Shown here: piece by piece, positions 36,290-49,789 of the stretch
Layout of the letters: the number at the start of each line of letters is the position of its first letter
Numbering within the stretch: the first letter of the stretch is position 1
Origin: Xiphias gladius
Lineage: Eukaryota > Chordata > Actinopteri > Istiophoriformes > Xiphiidae
Length of the DNA: 64,000 bases
Direction of reading: 5' to 3'
NCBI RefSeq assembly: GCF_016859285.1
Contig: NC_053417.1
Span: 19,026,706 to 19,090,705, forward strand
Program-made: the position numbers and the translations under genes
The notes under the pieces: generated by a model
Databases searched by the model: none
The model's input: only the letters and a program-made list of their open reading frames with translations
What the model was told of the DNA's origin: nothing

Positions 36290-36608
36290 CCACCCGGGTA
36301 CTCGTAATTACGGTTTAGACGACATGATTGAACGCGGCATTGCGACTCTTCGTGGGTGAGTTTGTTTAAACTCCCAACGTCGAGCCGCCATAGGTTCTTC
36401 TCTACACTCTAGACTACTCCGCTCTTTTGCTTTATGCCAGGTCGCACAACGAGCGCACCCTCTCACGTTCATTGCTCTCGTAACGTTTACAAAGGACAAG
36501 TGAAAGGTCCGTGCTACTCTATGCTACTCTACAACTTACTTTAGGAGTTTCCCCACGGCACCGCAAAGTGTTTCTCGGGACACGACTTGTGTATGTCTGT
36601 TAGCCAGG
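36290..36608 (+). promoter_or_regulatory. uqcc5: CpG-enriched uqcc5 promoter region
   Basis: CG dinucleotides cluster from about 36310 to 36600 (GAACGCGGCATTGCG, AACGTCGAGCCGCC, CGAGCGCACC), unlike flanking DNA, and lie immediately before the uqcc5 ATG. No TATA box. Transcription start not resolved. Confidence 0.45.
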
Positions 36609-39600
36609 ATGTTTCATAGGAGTGAAAACCTAAAATATTTACTGAGCCTTGTCCCGGGTAAACGTCGTCTTGGGACGTACAGGTTCCTTCCTATCTTCTT
36701 TTGCATCGGAGGGGTCATGGAGTGGATCATGATCAACGTGAGGATAGGAAGAGAGACTTTCTGTGAGTGTAAAATGACAAATGGAGTGTCTATTCAATAC
36801 CAAAGCCTTAGTTAGTCCAGCTAGCGTGATGCTAGTTAGCCTGTTAGCCTCCGTATGTACCTGTTCAGCGTCTGTCACTGGCTGTTCAAAACAAATTAAT
36901 AGAACCCAAACTTGCCAAGCTGCTCCTCTGATTTCCATTCAATACTTTCTGACCCTCCATATGGTTTAAGTACTTCCTGTCTGGCAAGCTGCTACTCTTA
37001 ACTTTAGACTTTTAAACTACGATAGGTGAAATTTGCCATGTTGCAGCAGTACAGTGTGTTTACAGTGAGCCTACTGCCATAGCTGCATTAATGTCCAAGG
37101 CTGCCCGGGGACAAAAAAATGTTGTTGGGCTCCTATTAACCCCCAATGTACACGTTTCACTATTGCCCCAGGCATCCAGAAACCAACCAGCACTCCAGAG
37201 CGGATATGATTAAGTTGATTCATCAAATAGGTGATTGAGAGTAAATTAATTGGCAACAACTTTTGGTATTTGATTAGCAACAACGCCAAAAATTCACTGA
37301 CACCAGCTACTCACATGTGAATATTTGCCAGTTTCGCTGGTCTACAAGACCAGGCCCACAGGAGGATGGAAGACCTGTCATGGTTGATATTTTTACTTCA
37401 AATTCAATAGACCCAAATTACATGAAGTAAACCTAGAGCTTTTGGGGCCCCTGGGTTGTTGCCCACATTGTCTGGCTGGTAATCCAGCCTTGCCTACTGC
37501 TAGGACTATTCTTGTTTACAGATTTGGACCACAACACCCTTGTCGACCTTTCAAATACATCCTCAAACTTTCCCTTACAGCAGCCTCTCCCCAGTCCTCT
37601 GCTCTATGACCATTAGAAAATGTGGAAAAAAGTGAGAGAAAGATGGAAAAACAGTCATTTACACAGAAGGCTACTTAGATGGATCAGACTATTGGAGCAC
37701 ACTGTAAAAATAAATATCACAGTATATTTTGACTCAGTATTGATTCAATGACGATATCTTTGGTGTGAATGCAGGTCTTGAAAAATCTTAAAATATTTTT
37801 TTCCTCAAATAGAAATTACCTTTAAAGGTATTAAGTGTTAAATTTACGAAGGTCTCAAAAAATTTTTTTTCTAGCCTACAGCAGGTAATAATGTTACTTA
37901 TGCAATGTTTTTGTATATGACTTTAGCACAAACTGTCTGGAAAATTCCCATTGCCATTGTTCCAGACCTCTGATGTTATGTAAAATTTATACGTGGACCT
38001 TAAATAAATAGGTTATTTTTTTTAATTGGTGGATCAATCAATCCATCCATTCATCCATCTATTTTCTACTGCTTATCCAAGTCCAGGTCATATTAAATGA
38101 CTAATTAAAGATAATACTAGCCGTTATTGTTAAATACAGATGGGACGTACTGACAAACTGTGATTATAAATGTCAATAAATTCATACACTTGGTAAATAA
38201 TTCTAATCCATATTGTCCCCACTGGTTTTCATTGATATTATTCATACTTGGATTGGTATGACCGTGAAACAGGTTAATAACTTTCATTTTATTTGGTTTT
38301 AAAAGGTCTTGAAGTTAACTTGGTGAACCTGCAGAAACTCTGTAATGTCAAAGTAGTTTAGAGTCAGAGTTTGAGACACATTCCCACTAATGACTTGTAT
38401 TAGTGGGAATTTGTGTCATTAAACTCTTATGCAGACTTTAAAACCAGGAAAAGACAACCTAGTCTGTATCATGATAGTATGACAACAAAGATATCAGATT
38501 ATACAGATATGTAGCACCAGTGGTTGAAGACGTACTCAGATTCTTCACTCAAAAGTAGCAATACCACAATGTAAAAATACTCATATACTATTATGATTAT
38601 ATAATATATGGCTGCAATTTTGATGATCTATTAATATTTATAATTTTTTGGTAAATCAATTTAAAGGTTGAGTCTCCAACAATTTAGTTGATGGTGAAAA
38701 TTGCCTACCGTAACTTTCTCAGAGCCCAAAATGACAACTTCAGATGCCTGCTTTGGTCCAACAAATTGTACGAAACTTAAAGATACTCAATTTTCAGTAA
38801 TCTAAACAGATAGAAGCAAGAAATCTGAACAATTGAGAGGCTTGAACCAGAGAATGTTTGGCCTTTTTGCTTGATTAACAATGTGACCAAGTCATCGATT
38901 ATCAGAATTGTTGCCGTTTAATTTTCTGTCTGTTAACTAAACGGCTAATTGACTTAATTGTTAAAGCTATAACATATATTGTTGGTTTATAATTATTGAT
39001 GCATTAATGTGTAAGCAGCATTTTAATGTTGTACTTTATACACTGTTGAGTATTCTAAATGACGCATCATAATTTTGTCTTCAAAGTATCTTCTACTATA
39101 AATGTCAAAAAAAATTGTTTCCCTCTGATATGTAGTGGAGTAGAAATGTACCATAGAGTAGTATGAAAGGAAAAACTCAATTATATGTAACTCAAGTGTA
39201 ATATTTAAAGACAGTGATGAGTAAATATACTTTCAAGCACTCTGTTACTTTGTTGATACTGTGTTGATATGTCTGTAGCTGTACCGGTAGAGAGTATGTA
39301 TACAACAGGGTCCCTTAAAAGACTGAAAAGAAAAAGAACCCTAGTGAGTTTCTGCTCTCATTGAACCCATAGTACATTATTCCAGATGTGCTCAAATATG
39401 CCATTTCAGGAGAAGTAAAAGAGCTCAGAATCCTCTTCTGTTATAAAAGGGGGAAAAAAAGGAGGGAAAAAAGCAGTCCTGCACATTTTATCCTGTTGTG
39501 TTCTGAGGCCATTTCAGGATACAGAGAAATGTTTCCTCCGCAGAAAACGGCCTCCTAGTATATTACTTATTACATGTCTTTCCAGATTTGAAAAAGGTCA

Positions 39601-40357
39601 GAAGGAGAACTAATAGGCCCCTTTTTCACATAAGAAATTTTGACATGTCACAGTAGGAAAACCACAAGTGAAATGGAGAAAAAAAAGCATTGTAACTGAA
39701 TTTCAGCTGCATCAGTTTCAGAGTCCTGGTACTGACCTTTTTTACAGAAGACATTTTGACTTGTCATATGAGGAAAAGTACAAGTCAAACAACCTTCGCT
39801 AACGATGGCTCAGTTCCATTAGGTGTCCCGGTAAGCAATGACAGTGAGCCAGCACCCTGGAACTGGCTGATCTAAATGGAATACAGTTGTTATGAATATT
39901 TTTAACCACACCTGTACTTTTGCTGCCATGACAAGCCAAAACATCTGCTGTGGAAAAAGGGCTATTGTGTGCCTGCTGTCTCACTCTCACTGTAATAATT
40001 TACAAGGGGACTTGAATAGAACAGAACCACTGTTAATGTTATTAGTAACACCCGAACTTTTCCTACTTTGACATGTCAAACTGTCTGCTGTTATTGTTAA
40101 TAAGACACGGGTGGCAAACATCAGACATCCACAATGTAGTTCCATTAGTCCACCATATGTCGCTTTTTTATTCACTGCAGCTTTAACTGTATCAAATCTG
40201 CCTGTTACAGATATTTCATTTTGGTCTCATTAATTTATTTAATTATTTTTTTAATTTCTTGCCAGATGATGTCTACCGAAGAAAAAAATCAGAACGGGAG
40301 TTCCAGCAGAAGATAGCTGATGGACTGATAGCTGTCAATGATCCTGCAGCCAAGTGA
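36609..40357 (+). CDS. uqcc5: Ubiquinol-cytochrome c reductase complex assembly factor 5 (SMIM4)
   Basis: Two exons, 36609-36762 and 40266-40357, joined within a Tyr codon (T|AT); 81 aa. UQCC5/SMIM4 is a single-span protein of the inner mitochondrial membrane needed for cytochrome b maturation and complex III assembly. Visible: a basic N-terminus (MFHRSENLKYLLSLVPGKRR), a hydrophobic span YRFLPIFFCIGGVMEWIMI (about aa 25-43), then RIGRETFYDVYRRKKSERE. Human reads VPGKQRFGIYRFLPFFFVLGG and ETFYDVYRRKASER. The fish protein ends GLIAVNDPAAK, about 11 residues beyond the 70-aa human protein. The 3.5-kb intron carries several repeats. The gene is convergent with ogn, with 709 bp between the two stop codons. 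Confidence 0.95.
38600..38985. mobile_element. MITE-like repeat, family C copy, in uqcc5 intron
   Basis: Contains GAGCCCAAAATGACAACTTC, TTGGTCCAACAAATTGTACG and CGATTATCAGAATTGTTGCC in the order seen in other family C copies, with AT-rich ends resembling TGCAA(C/T)..TAAT arms. Confidence 0.55.
39620..40180. repeat. Degenerate tandem repeat, about 190-bp period, in uqcc5 intron
   Basis: Reverse-strand conceptual translations of 39799-39990 and 39987-40175 align (ADVLACHGSKSTGVVKN against ADSLTCQSRKSSGVTNN), showing two diverged tandem units. A weaker third unit around 39630-39790 contains the shared TTTTGACATGTCA / TTTTGACTTGTCA words. There is no evidence that it is translated. Confidence 0.55.
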
Positions 40358-40978
40358 ACGATGGTCGGATTTGGTGTGGCCTTCACATGTGTCGTCGAAG
40401 GACACATTCTTGGACTCTCGCTCCCTTACTTGTTTCAAACAGGCTGGAGTAAACCTCATACCATGTTACTGGGTTACAACAACAACCGTGTCACAGTTAT
40501 GAGTCAAGAGTGAAAGTCTGATGGATAAATCTCTTCCAACATGCAGGTTTTATTGTTTATATGGTCTTTGGTTTAAGAAACATTAGCAACACAGCAGTGA
40601 TAATATGACTAGTGTGAGATCAAGCCTGGAGAAAAAAAAAATCACAACAGTGGTCTCATTTGTTCATGATAACCATACCCAGGTCTCAGTATTGGTTTGG
40701 CTATAAATCTGTTGATCTGTCATGTTGAAAACAATGCATAGCACCTGCCAAGACAGAACAGTCTCAGCCAAATTGTAAGTAAAGAAAAAATACAAAAAGA
40801 ACCTTTTTGTATTTATAGACATCTTGGATGATTTTGCACAGATGTTTCTCATTACATCTGTTCTATAATCATATGACTTCTGTCTAATTATAAAAATAAC
40901 TGTTCCGTTGTCCTGAAATGTATTGTGGATTTAAGTGTATAAAATGTAACTTAAGAACTGTATTTTGTAAATGGTATT

Positions 40979-40984
40979 TTTATT
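40979..40984 (-). terminator. ogn: Polyadenylation signal, ogn
   Basis: AATAAA on the minus strand, about 83 bases after the ogn stop. It lies in the 709-bp gap to uqcc5. No canonical AATAAA was seen for uqcc5 on the plus strand in this gap. Confidence 0.5.
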
Positions 40985-41066
40985 ATCTGTGTATCTGCAT
41001 CCTTCAGTTCACACAGAACTCCCCCCCCCGGAGGTTTACCTCTGTCAAAAGCATGCTTTGGTAATT

Positions 41067-42602
41067 TCAGTTGTACCAGCCGACAGGCAGAGAATGCAGA
41101 CAGATGAAGCTGTTAGGGTGCTGCGACAGCTTCAGGGGGTTCCCATCCAATCTCACCTCGTCCATGTTGGTCCGGATGTAGTGACTGGTGTTGCCTTTGC
41201 AGAACGTCTCATCTGTTATAGTTGAGATCTTGTTGTCCTGCAGGAGACCAATCCCAAAACACAAAAATTAGCCCATCATGTAGCTACTAACGGCTACGTG
41301 GAGAGAGAAAAATCCAATGCTTCGCGAGAGCATCTCTGATATAATTGCAGTGAATTACAGATGAACTTACGTGCAGGTGCACAACACGAAGAGACTCTGG
41401 AAGTTGGGGCACTGCTGTCAGTTCATTGTTTCCAAGGTAAAGATACGCCAGTCTCGTGAGTTTCTGCAACAACAGAAGTAGACTATATTGGATAAGGCCA
41501 CTTGCTCTGTCGCACATCCAAAGTACAAAATGTCGGAAACAATTTAGCATGAGATAATGAGAATCACTCACTAACTTACTTTAAAAGCAGTTGCCTTTAC
41601 ACCCTGGGTTTTAAGCTTGTTGAAATTGGCATTGAATAAAACTAGCTTGGTGGGAAGTGTAGGAAGTTTAGTCAGTCTATTTTCTGCAAGAGTGAGCTCC
41701 TCAAGATCGGGAAGTTTGGAAAAAGCTCCATCTTCTATCTCAGCAATGAGATTCTCACTGAGGTCAATTCTTCTTAATGTGGCTGCAAAAAAAAAAAAAG
41801 CTTTGAAGATGGAATTCACAAGAAGAGAATTAGTTCAATTTTTTAATGATTTCTATTTACCCATGTCTGCAAAGTCTTTATTGCGTATTTTTGTGATTTT
41901 GTTGAAACGTGCGTAGAGGTATGCTGTTTCCTTTGGCAGTGCTGGGACGGCTGACATTTCAGGGTTCACATCCTCACAGTAAACAGATCCACTCAGGCAA
42001 ACACACAGTAGACATGTCGGCAACTCTGAAAAGATCACATTGTTTTCTTTTAAATCACATTTTCATTTTTCTCCCAAACTGTTTTTTGTGTTTGTCTTTT
42101 GAATAAGTCAACTAATTGGTCTCGGCGATGTGACTGTGCAGCATAAAATGCATTACACACAGTTTAGTTGAGGACACTTGATCGGCCCCATTATTACATA
42201 ACACGGGCTTTAGCTACATTCACAAAAATGTGGAAGAATGCCTCAGCAAGTGTTGCATAATCAGCTTTGAAACAGTTGTTGAAAACTATTTATCTGTTTA
42301 AATAAAGCTTACCATAGGCTTTTGGAGCTGCTTGGTCAGTGTCTGAATCTTGAGGGAAGCCATTGTCAGGAAAGTTTTCAATGTCTCTCTGCAAAAAGAA
42401 GAAATCTTCATAATAGCTGTACTTTTCCTCGCAACTCGGACAATTGTGCATTTCTTCCACCCACTCATTCGCACAGTGTTTAAACCCCAGAAGATATTTT
42501 TACCTTAGGCTTTCTTGCTTCCATGTATTCATCTTTTGCTGCAGAAGACAGTATCCATGGGAGCATGACAGATGTGAAAATTAAAGTCCTTAATGGCATC
42601 AT
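41067..42602 (-). CDS. ogn: Osteoglycin / mimecan, class III small leucine-rich proteoglycan
   Basis: Exons on the minus strand: 42602-42504, 42388-42313, 42025-41861, 41782-41580, 41463-41371, 41237-41067; phases agree, 268 aa. OGN is a secreted matrix protein that binds collagen and modulates bone and heart matrix. A signal peptide opens the protein ([20 protein letters not shown]). An acidic stretch follows, then the N-terminal cysteine cluster [13 protein letters not shown] (C63, C66, C68, C75; Cx2CxCx6C, as in class III). About seven leucine-rich repeats come next ([44 protein letters not shown]), and the capping region ends [24 protein letters not shown] and LFNANFNK fit OGN better than epiphycan or opticin. 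The ATG has a CACC context; a second Met follows directly. Shorter than human (298 aa) through a reduced N-terminal acidic region. Confidence 0.95.
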
Positions 42603-42699
42603 GGTGTCTTGGTGAGAGAAGAGTGCTGTCTGCTAAGCTGGGAGCTGAGGTACATGTGAGCAGGAGAATTTTCCATACAGTTTTTATTAAGCTGCCAGT

Positions 42700-44400
42700 A
42701 TACCACTGAGTAAGACAGTGAGACAAACTTTAACTCAATACTTGCTGTGTTTGTCTACCTCTCAGTGGTCTCAATGACTCTTCAAGGCTACAATACTGTA
42801 TTGTTTTGTGCAGCAAGCAGAGGGAAATAGTGTCTGTTGCTGGTGTGGAGAACATATGCAGCGCAGAGTTATGATTAAAACATTGAATGTAGGCAAATCA
42901 CAAAGTTCACCTAATGAATGCTGCTTTTTAAATTTGACTTTCGGTGACAAAAGAATGTTGTTACTGGAGAAAACAGAGTGGTCGCAGGTTCCAGTTACTC
43001 ATGGTGAAAAATGGAGTGATTTTTAAAATGAACTGCCAAAGCAAGCACAGAAGTGGAGAGAGGAAACGATTTTGAACGTGTCCGTTTTTCAACTTAATAC
43101 TTCAGCTCACATAACGACTTAATCGCAGCACGTTAATACACTCTGTCTCTTTAGGAGAGGGCTGCTAACCCTACTAAGGAGCAGACATTTTTGAAGATCA
43201 TCATCATTTTGCCATTTGTGTGTTCTGAGCTTGTTTTCGAGAACATGTGCATCTACCTTCCTTTCTGAATTATGATGTACAGGATGGAAAGCAAAGGTAT
43301 ATTTCTTACACATATAAAATAAATTTGTACAATTTGACCAATATGAGTCTCCCAATTATTGTTCATTTAGTTATGTTACGTGTTTAAATGGAGTGCCAGA
43401 CAAGAATCAGCAGCTATGTTAAAGCACAGCTCACAATTCTTCAAGTCATTCTTCAAACAATAATCAGGTCCCCATATGAACATTGAAACAGTTTTTTGTC
43501 TCGTGTTCTTACTTGTGATTAACAGATCTTTTCACAATGTGCTGTTAATGTAGGGGATGGGGGACAAAGTTTATCCGAAGCTAATATGAGGATTTATCCA
43601 TCTGAGTTAGACAAATGTAATGAATGTCTTCCAAAGCTACGGTCTTTTTAGAACAAAATTTCCTCTTTGTGGTTCCCTGGACAGTGTTTCTGTGCTGAAC
43701 TGCGGTGGAGGGACAGTACAACACAACCGAGGGAATTTAGTACTAAAAAGACTGAAACTTTGGAGGATATTGATTTGTTTAACTGATTCTTAAAGCCTCA
43801 TATTAACTTACTTCTGAATATTTTTTTGCCCATAAATAGGCATTTTGTAGATTTTGTCCCCCATCTCTTACACTCTCTACACATTCTCTTACAAAGCGCA
43901 TTAGGAAGAGATAATTTAATGGTTGGTATGAACAGGTGATCACCCCAAGAAAAACTTGTTTCAGTGTTCATAAAGGCATCTTGTTGTTTTAAAACACTCT
44001 AAAAAAATTTTTGAACACATCCTTTAAAATCCAGACTTTCATGTATTAAGTTTGTAGCAAGCACTTTTCAAAACTCAAGTTGCAAGGTGCTTCACAGCAA
44101 ATTAAAAACAAAATCATAAAATAAAAAGATAAAAACCAATTCCAGTGACATGAGATTAAAAAAAATTATAAAAAAAAGAGGGATTAAAGCTGATTAAAAA
44201 GACCCCCCAAAAAAGCGGAATAAACCGGCCTATTGTGAGAGTGGTGATATGCCCCGTTTAAAACCCCATTCGATTAAGAAAGAGCGAATATAGTAAGCAT
44301 AATTTTGAAAAATGTGGTTGTATTATTTGCGTTATTTGGAATATGAGCAGTGGCTGCATTACGTAAGGCAGATGTGTGGTGAGAAAAGAGGAAACAGAAG
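42700..44400. other. Intergenic space between ogn and ywhab; holds repeat copy A3
   Basis: No gene found. Apart from the inverted-repeat element at 43430-44035 the DNA is AT-rich, with A runs at about 44150-44215. ogn and ywhab are divergent, so upstream elements of both may lie here. Confidence 0.65.
43430..44035. mobile_element. Long inverted-repeat MITE-like element, copy A3
   Basis: The left arm (CACAATTCTTCAAGTCATTC, then AATAATCAGGTCCCCATATG) and the right arm (GTTTTAAAACACTC, then GAACACATCCTTTAAA) are diverged reverse complements. Inner ends are GATGGGGGACAAAGTTTATC (about 43556) and TAGATTTTGTCCCCCATC (about 43848). This copy is uninterrupted and serves as the reference for copies A1 and A2. 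Confidence 0.7.
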
Positions 44401-44518
44401 TGCCAGTGTAGCGGAAGTGGTACTGCCCTGAACGATACGCTGAGCGAGACGGAGGACGGAGGCAGAATCGTCCAGAGAGAGAGAAAAAAAAAAAGCAGGA
44501 TTAAAAGTCGCCAATATT
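44400..44518 (+). promoter_or_regulatory. ywhab: Presumed ywhab promoter and first non-coding exon
   Basis: CpG-rich sequence with GCGGAAGTGG (ETS-like) near 44411 and GAGCGAGACGGAGGACGGAG, ending in a donor AATATT|GTGAGT at 44519. The coding exon opens at 45666 after TTTTCCTCAG. The start site is not resolved. Confidence 0.45.
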
Positions 44519-44675
44519 GTGAGTTTAATAACCTCGCACGTATGAATAGCCCGTTGTAATACTAGATTTTCATTCGTAGCTCAATGTTAGAATGGCCGTT
44601 TCATCGTGTCCGGTTGGATCCCGTTGAGAAGCTGTCATGCTAATGGAGCAGGCTAGCTGGGTTTGTGAAAGGCTA

Positions 44676-44732
44676 GTCGGTTAGCTCGCTGGCTAACGTT
44701 AACACTAGCTGCTAGCCAGCGAGCTAACCGAC
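44676..44732. other. Perfect 20-bp inverted repeat (hairpin)
   Basis: GTCGGTTAGCTCGCTGGCTA at 44676-44695 is the exact reverse complement of 44713-44732, with a 17-base spacer that contains AACGTTAACACTAG. It lies in the presumed first intron of ywhab, about 160 bases after the candidate donor. Confidence 0.9.
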
Positions 44733-45673
44733 GGTCGGATTCCGTGACACTTTGTTCTGACAGGCTCGGCAGCCTGGGCGGGCCGCGGCACAGCTGCTTA
44801 AAATGAATTAAACGCGAAAGTAATACACTGCAGTACAAGATGTTCTTTTCTACCGATCATCAAAAACAACAAATATTGATTGCCAACACTCAAACAGTGG
44901 TTTTTAAATGAAAAGTCTGTCGTTGCTTTTGCTGGCCTAGCTAAACCGTTATATAGCGGTATCGCTATAGTAGACGACGTTGGCTAGCTAGCTGTTAGCC
45001 ATTCCACTCCGCTTTGCGTTATCATGAATACGACAGATTAGCCCCAGTAACGTTATCTAATCGAGTCAGGTCGCAAGCGTAAATAAAGACAAAATAAATG
45101 ATGAATCAGACTGATCGCATTTAACAAGCTAACGTTAACATTAGTGAGCGAAATGAATCACCCCCGATAGCGTTGCTAGCAGCATCAGGGGAGGGCATTA
45201 AAAAACTGACCCGGGAAGGCTACATCTGGTGCATCAAGTGTCGGTTGAAACAACGTCAAACGAGCCAGTATTACATTTTACATTATAGTAGTTGCTAAGC
45301 CTGTTCGACGAATTGGAAGAAGCCACATTTAGACCTAAACAGGCTAAGAAAGATAAGAACGAGCCAGGATAAGAGAACCCTATCTAGCTAGCAGCTAACC
45401 TTAGCAAGTGATGTGTATGGTTGACCCACTTGCCAAGGGGCCCAGTTCGCAATGCTTATCCACACTTTCCATTGAATCCTGGGGTTTCCTTGCCTAAAAG
45501 ACCTGATCTGCCAGTCCAAAATAAAATCAGTTCATAACACAGTGTTCAGAGCACACATAAATGTCTGGTGAATGGACAATGTTAGGACTATTGTGAAACA
45601 TTCTTCCTTTTCTTTTGGTTAACCACGCATAACTGTTTCTAATATTATATTTTCTTTTTCCTCAGTCTAGAAA

Positions 45674-47641
<1,968 letters not shown>

Positions 47642-48038
47642 TGGAATTGCACTGTTAATCCACCTACACTCTTATCTTAAACACAGACAGCTTATATACA
47701 TCCCCCTCCACTCCATCAGCCCCTCCCACTTCTGTATGACAAGCAGCCTGAATTGCTCCTGACCAACTAGTTTACCCCTCTCAGTTCACTGTGAGGTGAC
47801 AGGGTAATTTTCAGTTGTTAGCAGATTCAGTCACTTTGTGGAAACATGTTGTATTGATTAGTGAGTCCATGTTGCTGTTGTTTTTGTCGGCTTTGCGTGT
47901 CTGTATGTAGTGAATGAGCAAGTGTGAATGGATATGAAAGGTTGAGCGTATGGTCTGGGGGGGAGGGGGGTGTTGTGAATTCTAATCGTCCTTCCAAATT
48001 CCTTTGTCCCAGCTAGTTTGTTGTGCATTTCTCATCCC

Positions 48039-48069
<31 letters not shown>

Positions 48070-49440
48070 CTTATTTGTGATTCCTCATGATATTTACAGG
48101 TTTTATTGTATGGTAATTAAACTGGCAGTTGATTTCCACCAAACACTGTGATGGTAGGCGTTCCATTTGCTTCACAACCCCAAAACAGTTTTGTGTTTGA
48201 ATTTCCAGACACACATACAATCCTGTATTCAACTAACTGCAATTCTGCTGTGGGCTCATACAGAAAGGAGGCAGGCTGTATTGTGACACTGACATCTTGG
48301 TGTAATGCTCCTTTATCATGTCCACAAATTCACAATTTCAAAGTTCTAAGGGACCCCTTAAATTGTAATGATTTTTTGAGACATGAGACATTCCACATTA
48401 TTAGGCTTTTGGAAAGGCAGTGCTCCCTTTTTTTGTTTGGATTTTTTTTCTTTTTTTTTCCTCTAAACTAAGTATGGATTGTCATTGTAGTTTTACTCAC
48501 TGTTCAGGTGCTGCTTGATCTCAGTACAATGAAAATTGTATGTGCGTAAACGTGGTTCCATGTATTCTGCAAGATTGACTATCAACTGTATGTAAAACTT
48601 AAAATAACCTTTTATTGATGTTAATTGAAAATGTCTTACCACACTGTATCAACCCTGCTTGCAAAATATTCCTCTTAAAGCGGTTGTTTTCTCCAAAAAA
48701 AAGAAAAAAAGAAAAAAGTTGTGCCTGGCTTTCTCTTGCAGCCTCTATTTTTGTTTAGGTGGCAGCATCTGCTTGTTGTTTTTAGAAATCTTAGAGAACG
48801 AGTTAGACCAGACAAACTTAAAACTGTTAAATGTCGACCTCATTTTTTTTTTTTTTTAATTTATTTTTTTTTTAAACCCAGGTGCATCATTCTGCTGTTA
48901 AAGATAGCCGGTGTGAATGATGGCCTCAGAAATCAGGTCTATTTTGAAGGTGCAATTTGGAAAGAAGCTCAGTGTCACAATACCATGTATCACCACTACA
49001 TTCCACATATTGTAGTTGAAGACACCATTCCACATTATAGCTGACAGTCTGTTTACTCTGACAATGCTCCAATGAATTGAAATAATCTTCTGTTGAAAAA
49101 AAAAAAAATCATGTCAGTTTATTATTATGCTTGATGAAAATGCAGTTAGTGAATGTGGAACGAAGCCTGTCTGTATATCAGGTATCTACTTGCTTTGTTT
49201 TTACTGACAAGTCTTATGGCTAAAATTTGCTTCTGTAACAGTCTATTACCCAGTGCACACACGTGGTTGTGAAAAATTAGATTAGCTCTAAAAAGCAATG
49301 ACGAAATGGAGATAAACAATGGTTGGTGTAATTCTAGCTTTGTGTTTATGTATCTTTAAAACCATTCTAGTTTCACTATACATGTAAGAAATAGGAAAGT
49401 GTCAAAGACCATTCAGTGAAATAAAGTTTCGTTTAAGATA
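47642..49440 (+). other. ywhab: ywhab 3' untranslated region
   Basis: Runs from the stop codon to the AATAAA at 49420-49425, about 1.8 kb, without another supportable gene. AT-rich, with long T runs at 48040-48063 and 48841-48870. Long AU-rich 3' UTRs are usual for YWHAB. The small open frames here are not conserved products I recognise. Confidence 0.55.
49420..49425 (+). terminator. ywhab: Polyadenylation signal, ywhab
   Basis: AATAAA followed within about 50 bases by a T-rich stretch; the last canonical signal before the pabpc1l promoter region. Confidence 0.5.
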
Positions 49441-49659
49441 ACAGGCAAATTACGTCTTCATTTTTGTTCACAAGGAATATTTCATTAAGGCGGTTTAGTC
49501 TTGACAAGACATTTTAATTCATAAAGGTAGCATAACATCGCTCTGTTTACAACCAGAGGGCGAAACAAGTTAAATGTTGTTGTGCGAGAACTAGCTTTCA
49601 TCGCGGATTGTCACGTAAATTAATCTCTGCCCTCTCACAGCTTATAATTGAAATAACGA

Positions 49660-49789
49660 TGCGCGGAGGAGCGCTGCAGGTGTTCCACGGTCATAATTAA
49701 ACGAAAACAATCTCCCGCCCATGTGGAAAGTGAACTTGCTACGCTGAGAGTGAAACATCAAAAGTCGACGTGTCGGCTATTTAGATGCT
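49660..49789 (+). promoter_or_regulatory. pabpc1l: Presumed pabpc1l promoter and first non-coding exon
   Basis: Contains GATGCGCGGAGGAGCG and TCTCCCGCCCATGTGG, a TAATTA site near 49695, and a strong donor GATGCT|GTAAGT at 49790. The coding exon opens at 51310 (AACTAG|CTG) with 12 leader bases before the ATG. Confidence 0.4.

Larger units (their letters stand above)
32700..36290. other. Intergenic space between kctd6 and uqcc5; no gene seen
   Basis: AT-rich DNA with a T run at 33180-33203, a TG/TA microsatellite at 33349-33450, an AC run at 35640-35670, and a small element at 35683-35880. The open frames here are repeat-derived or short and unsupported. Confidence 0.65.
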
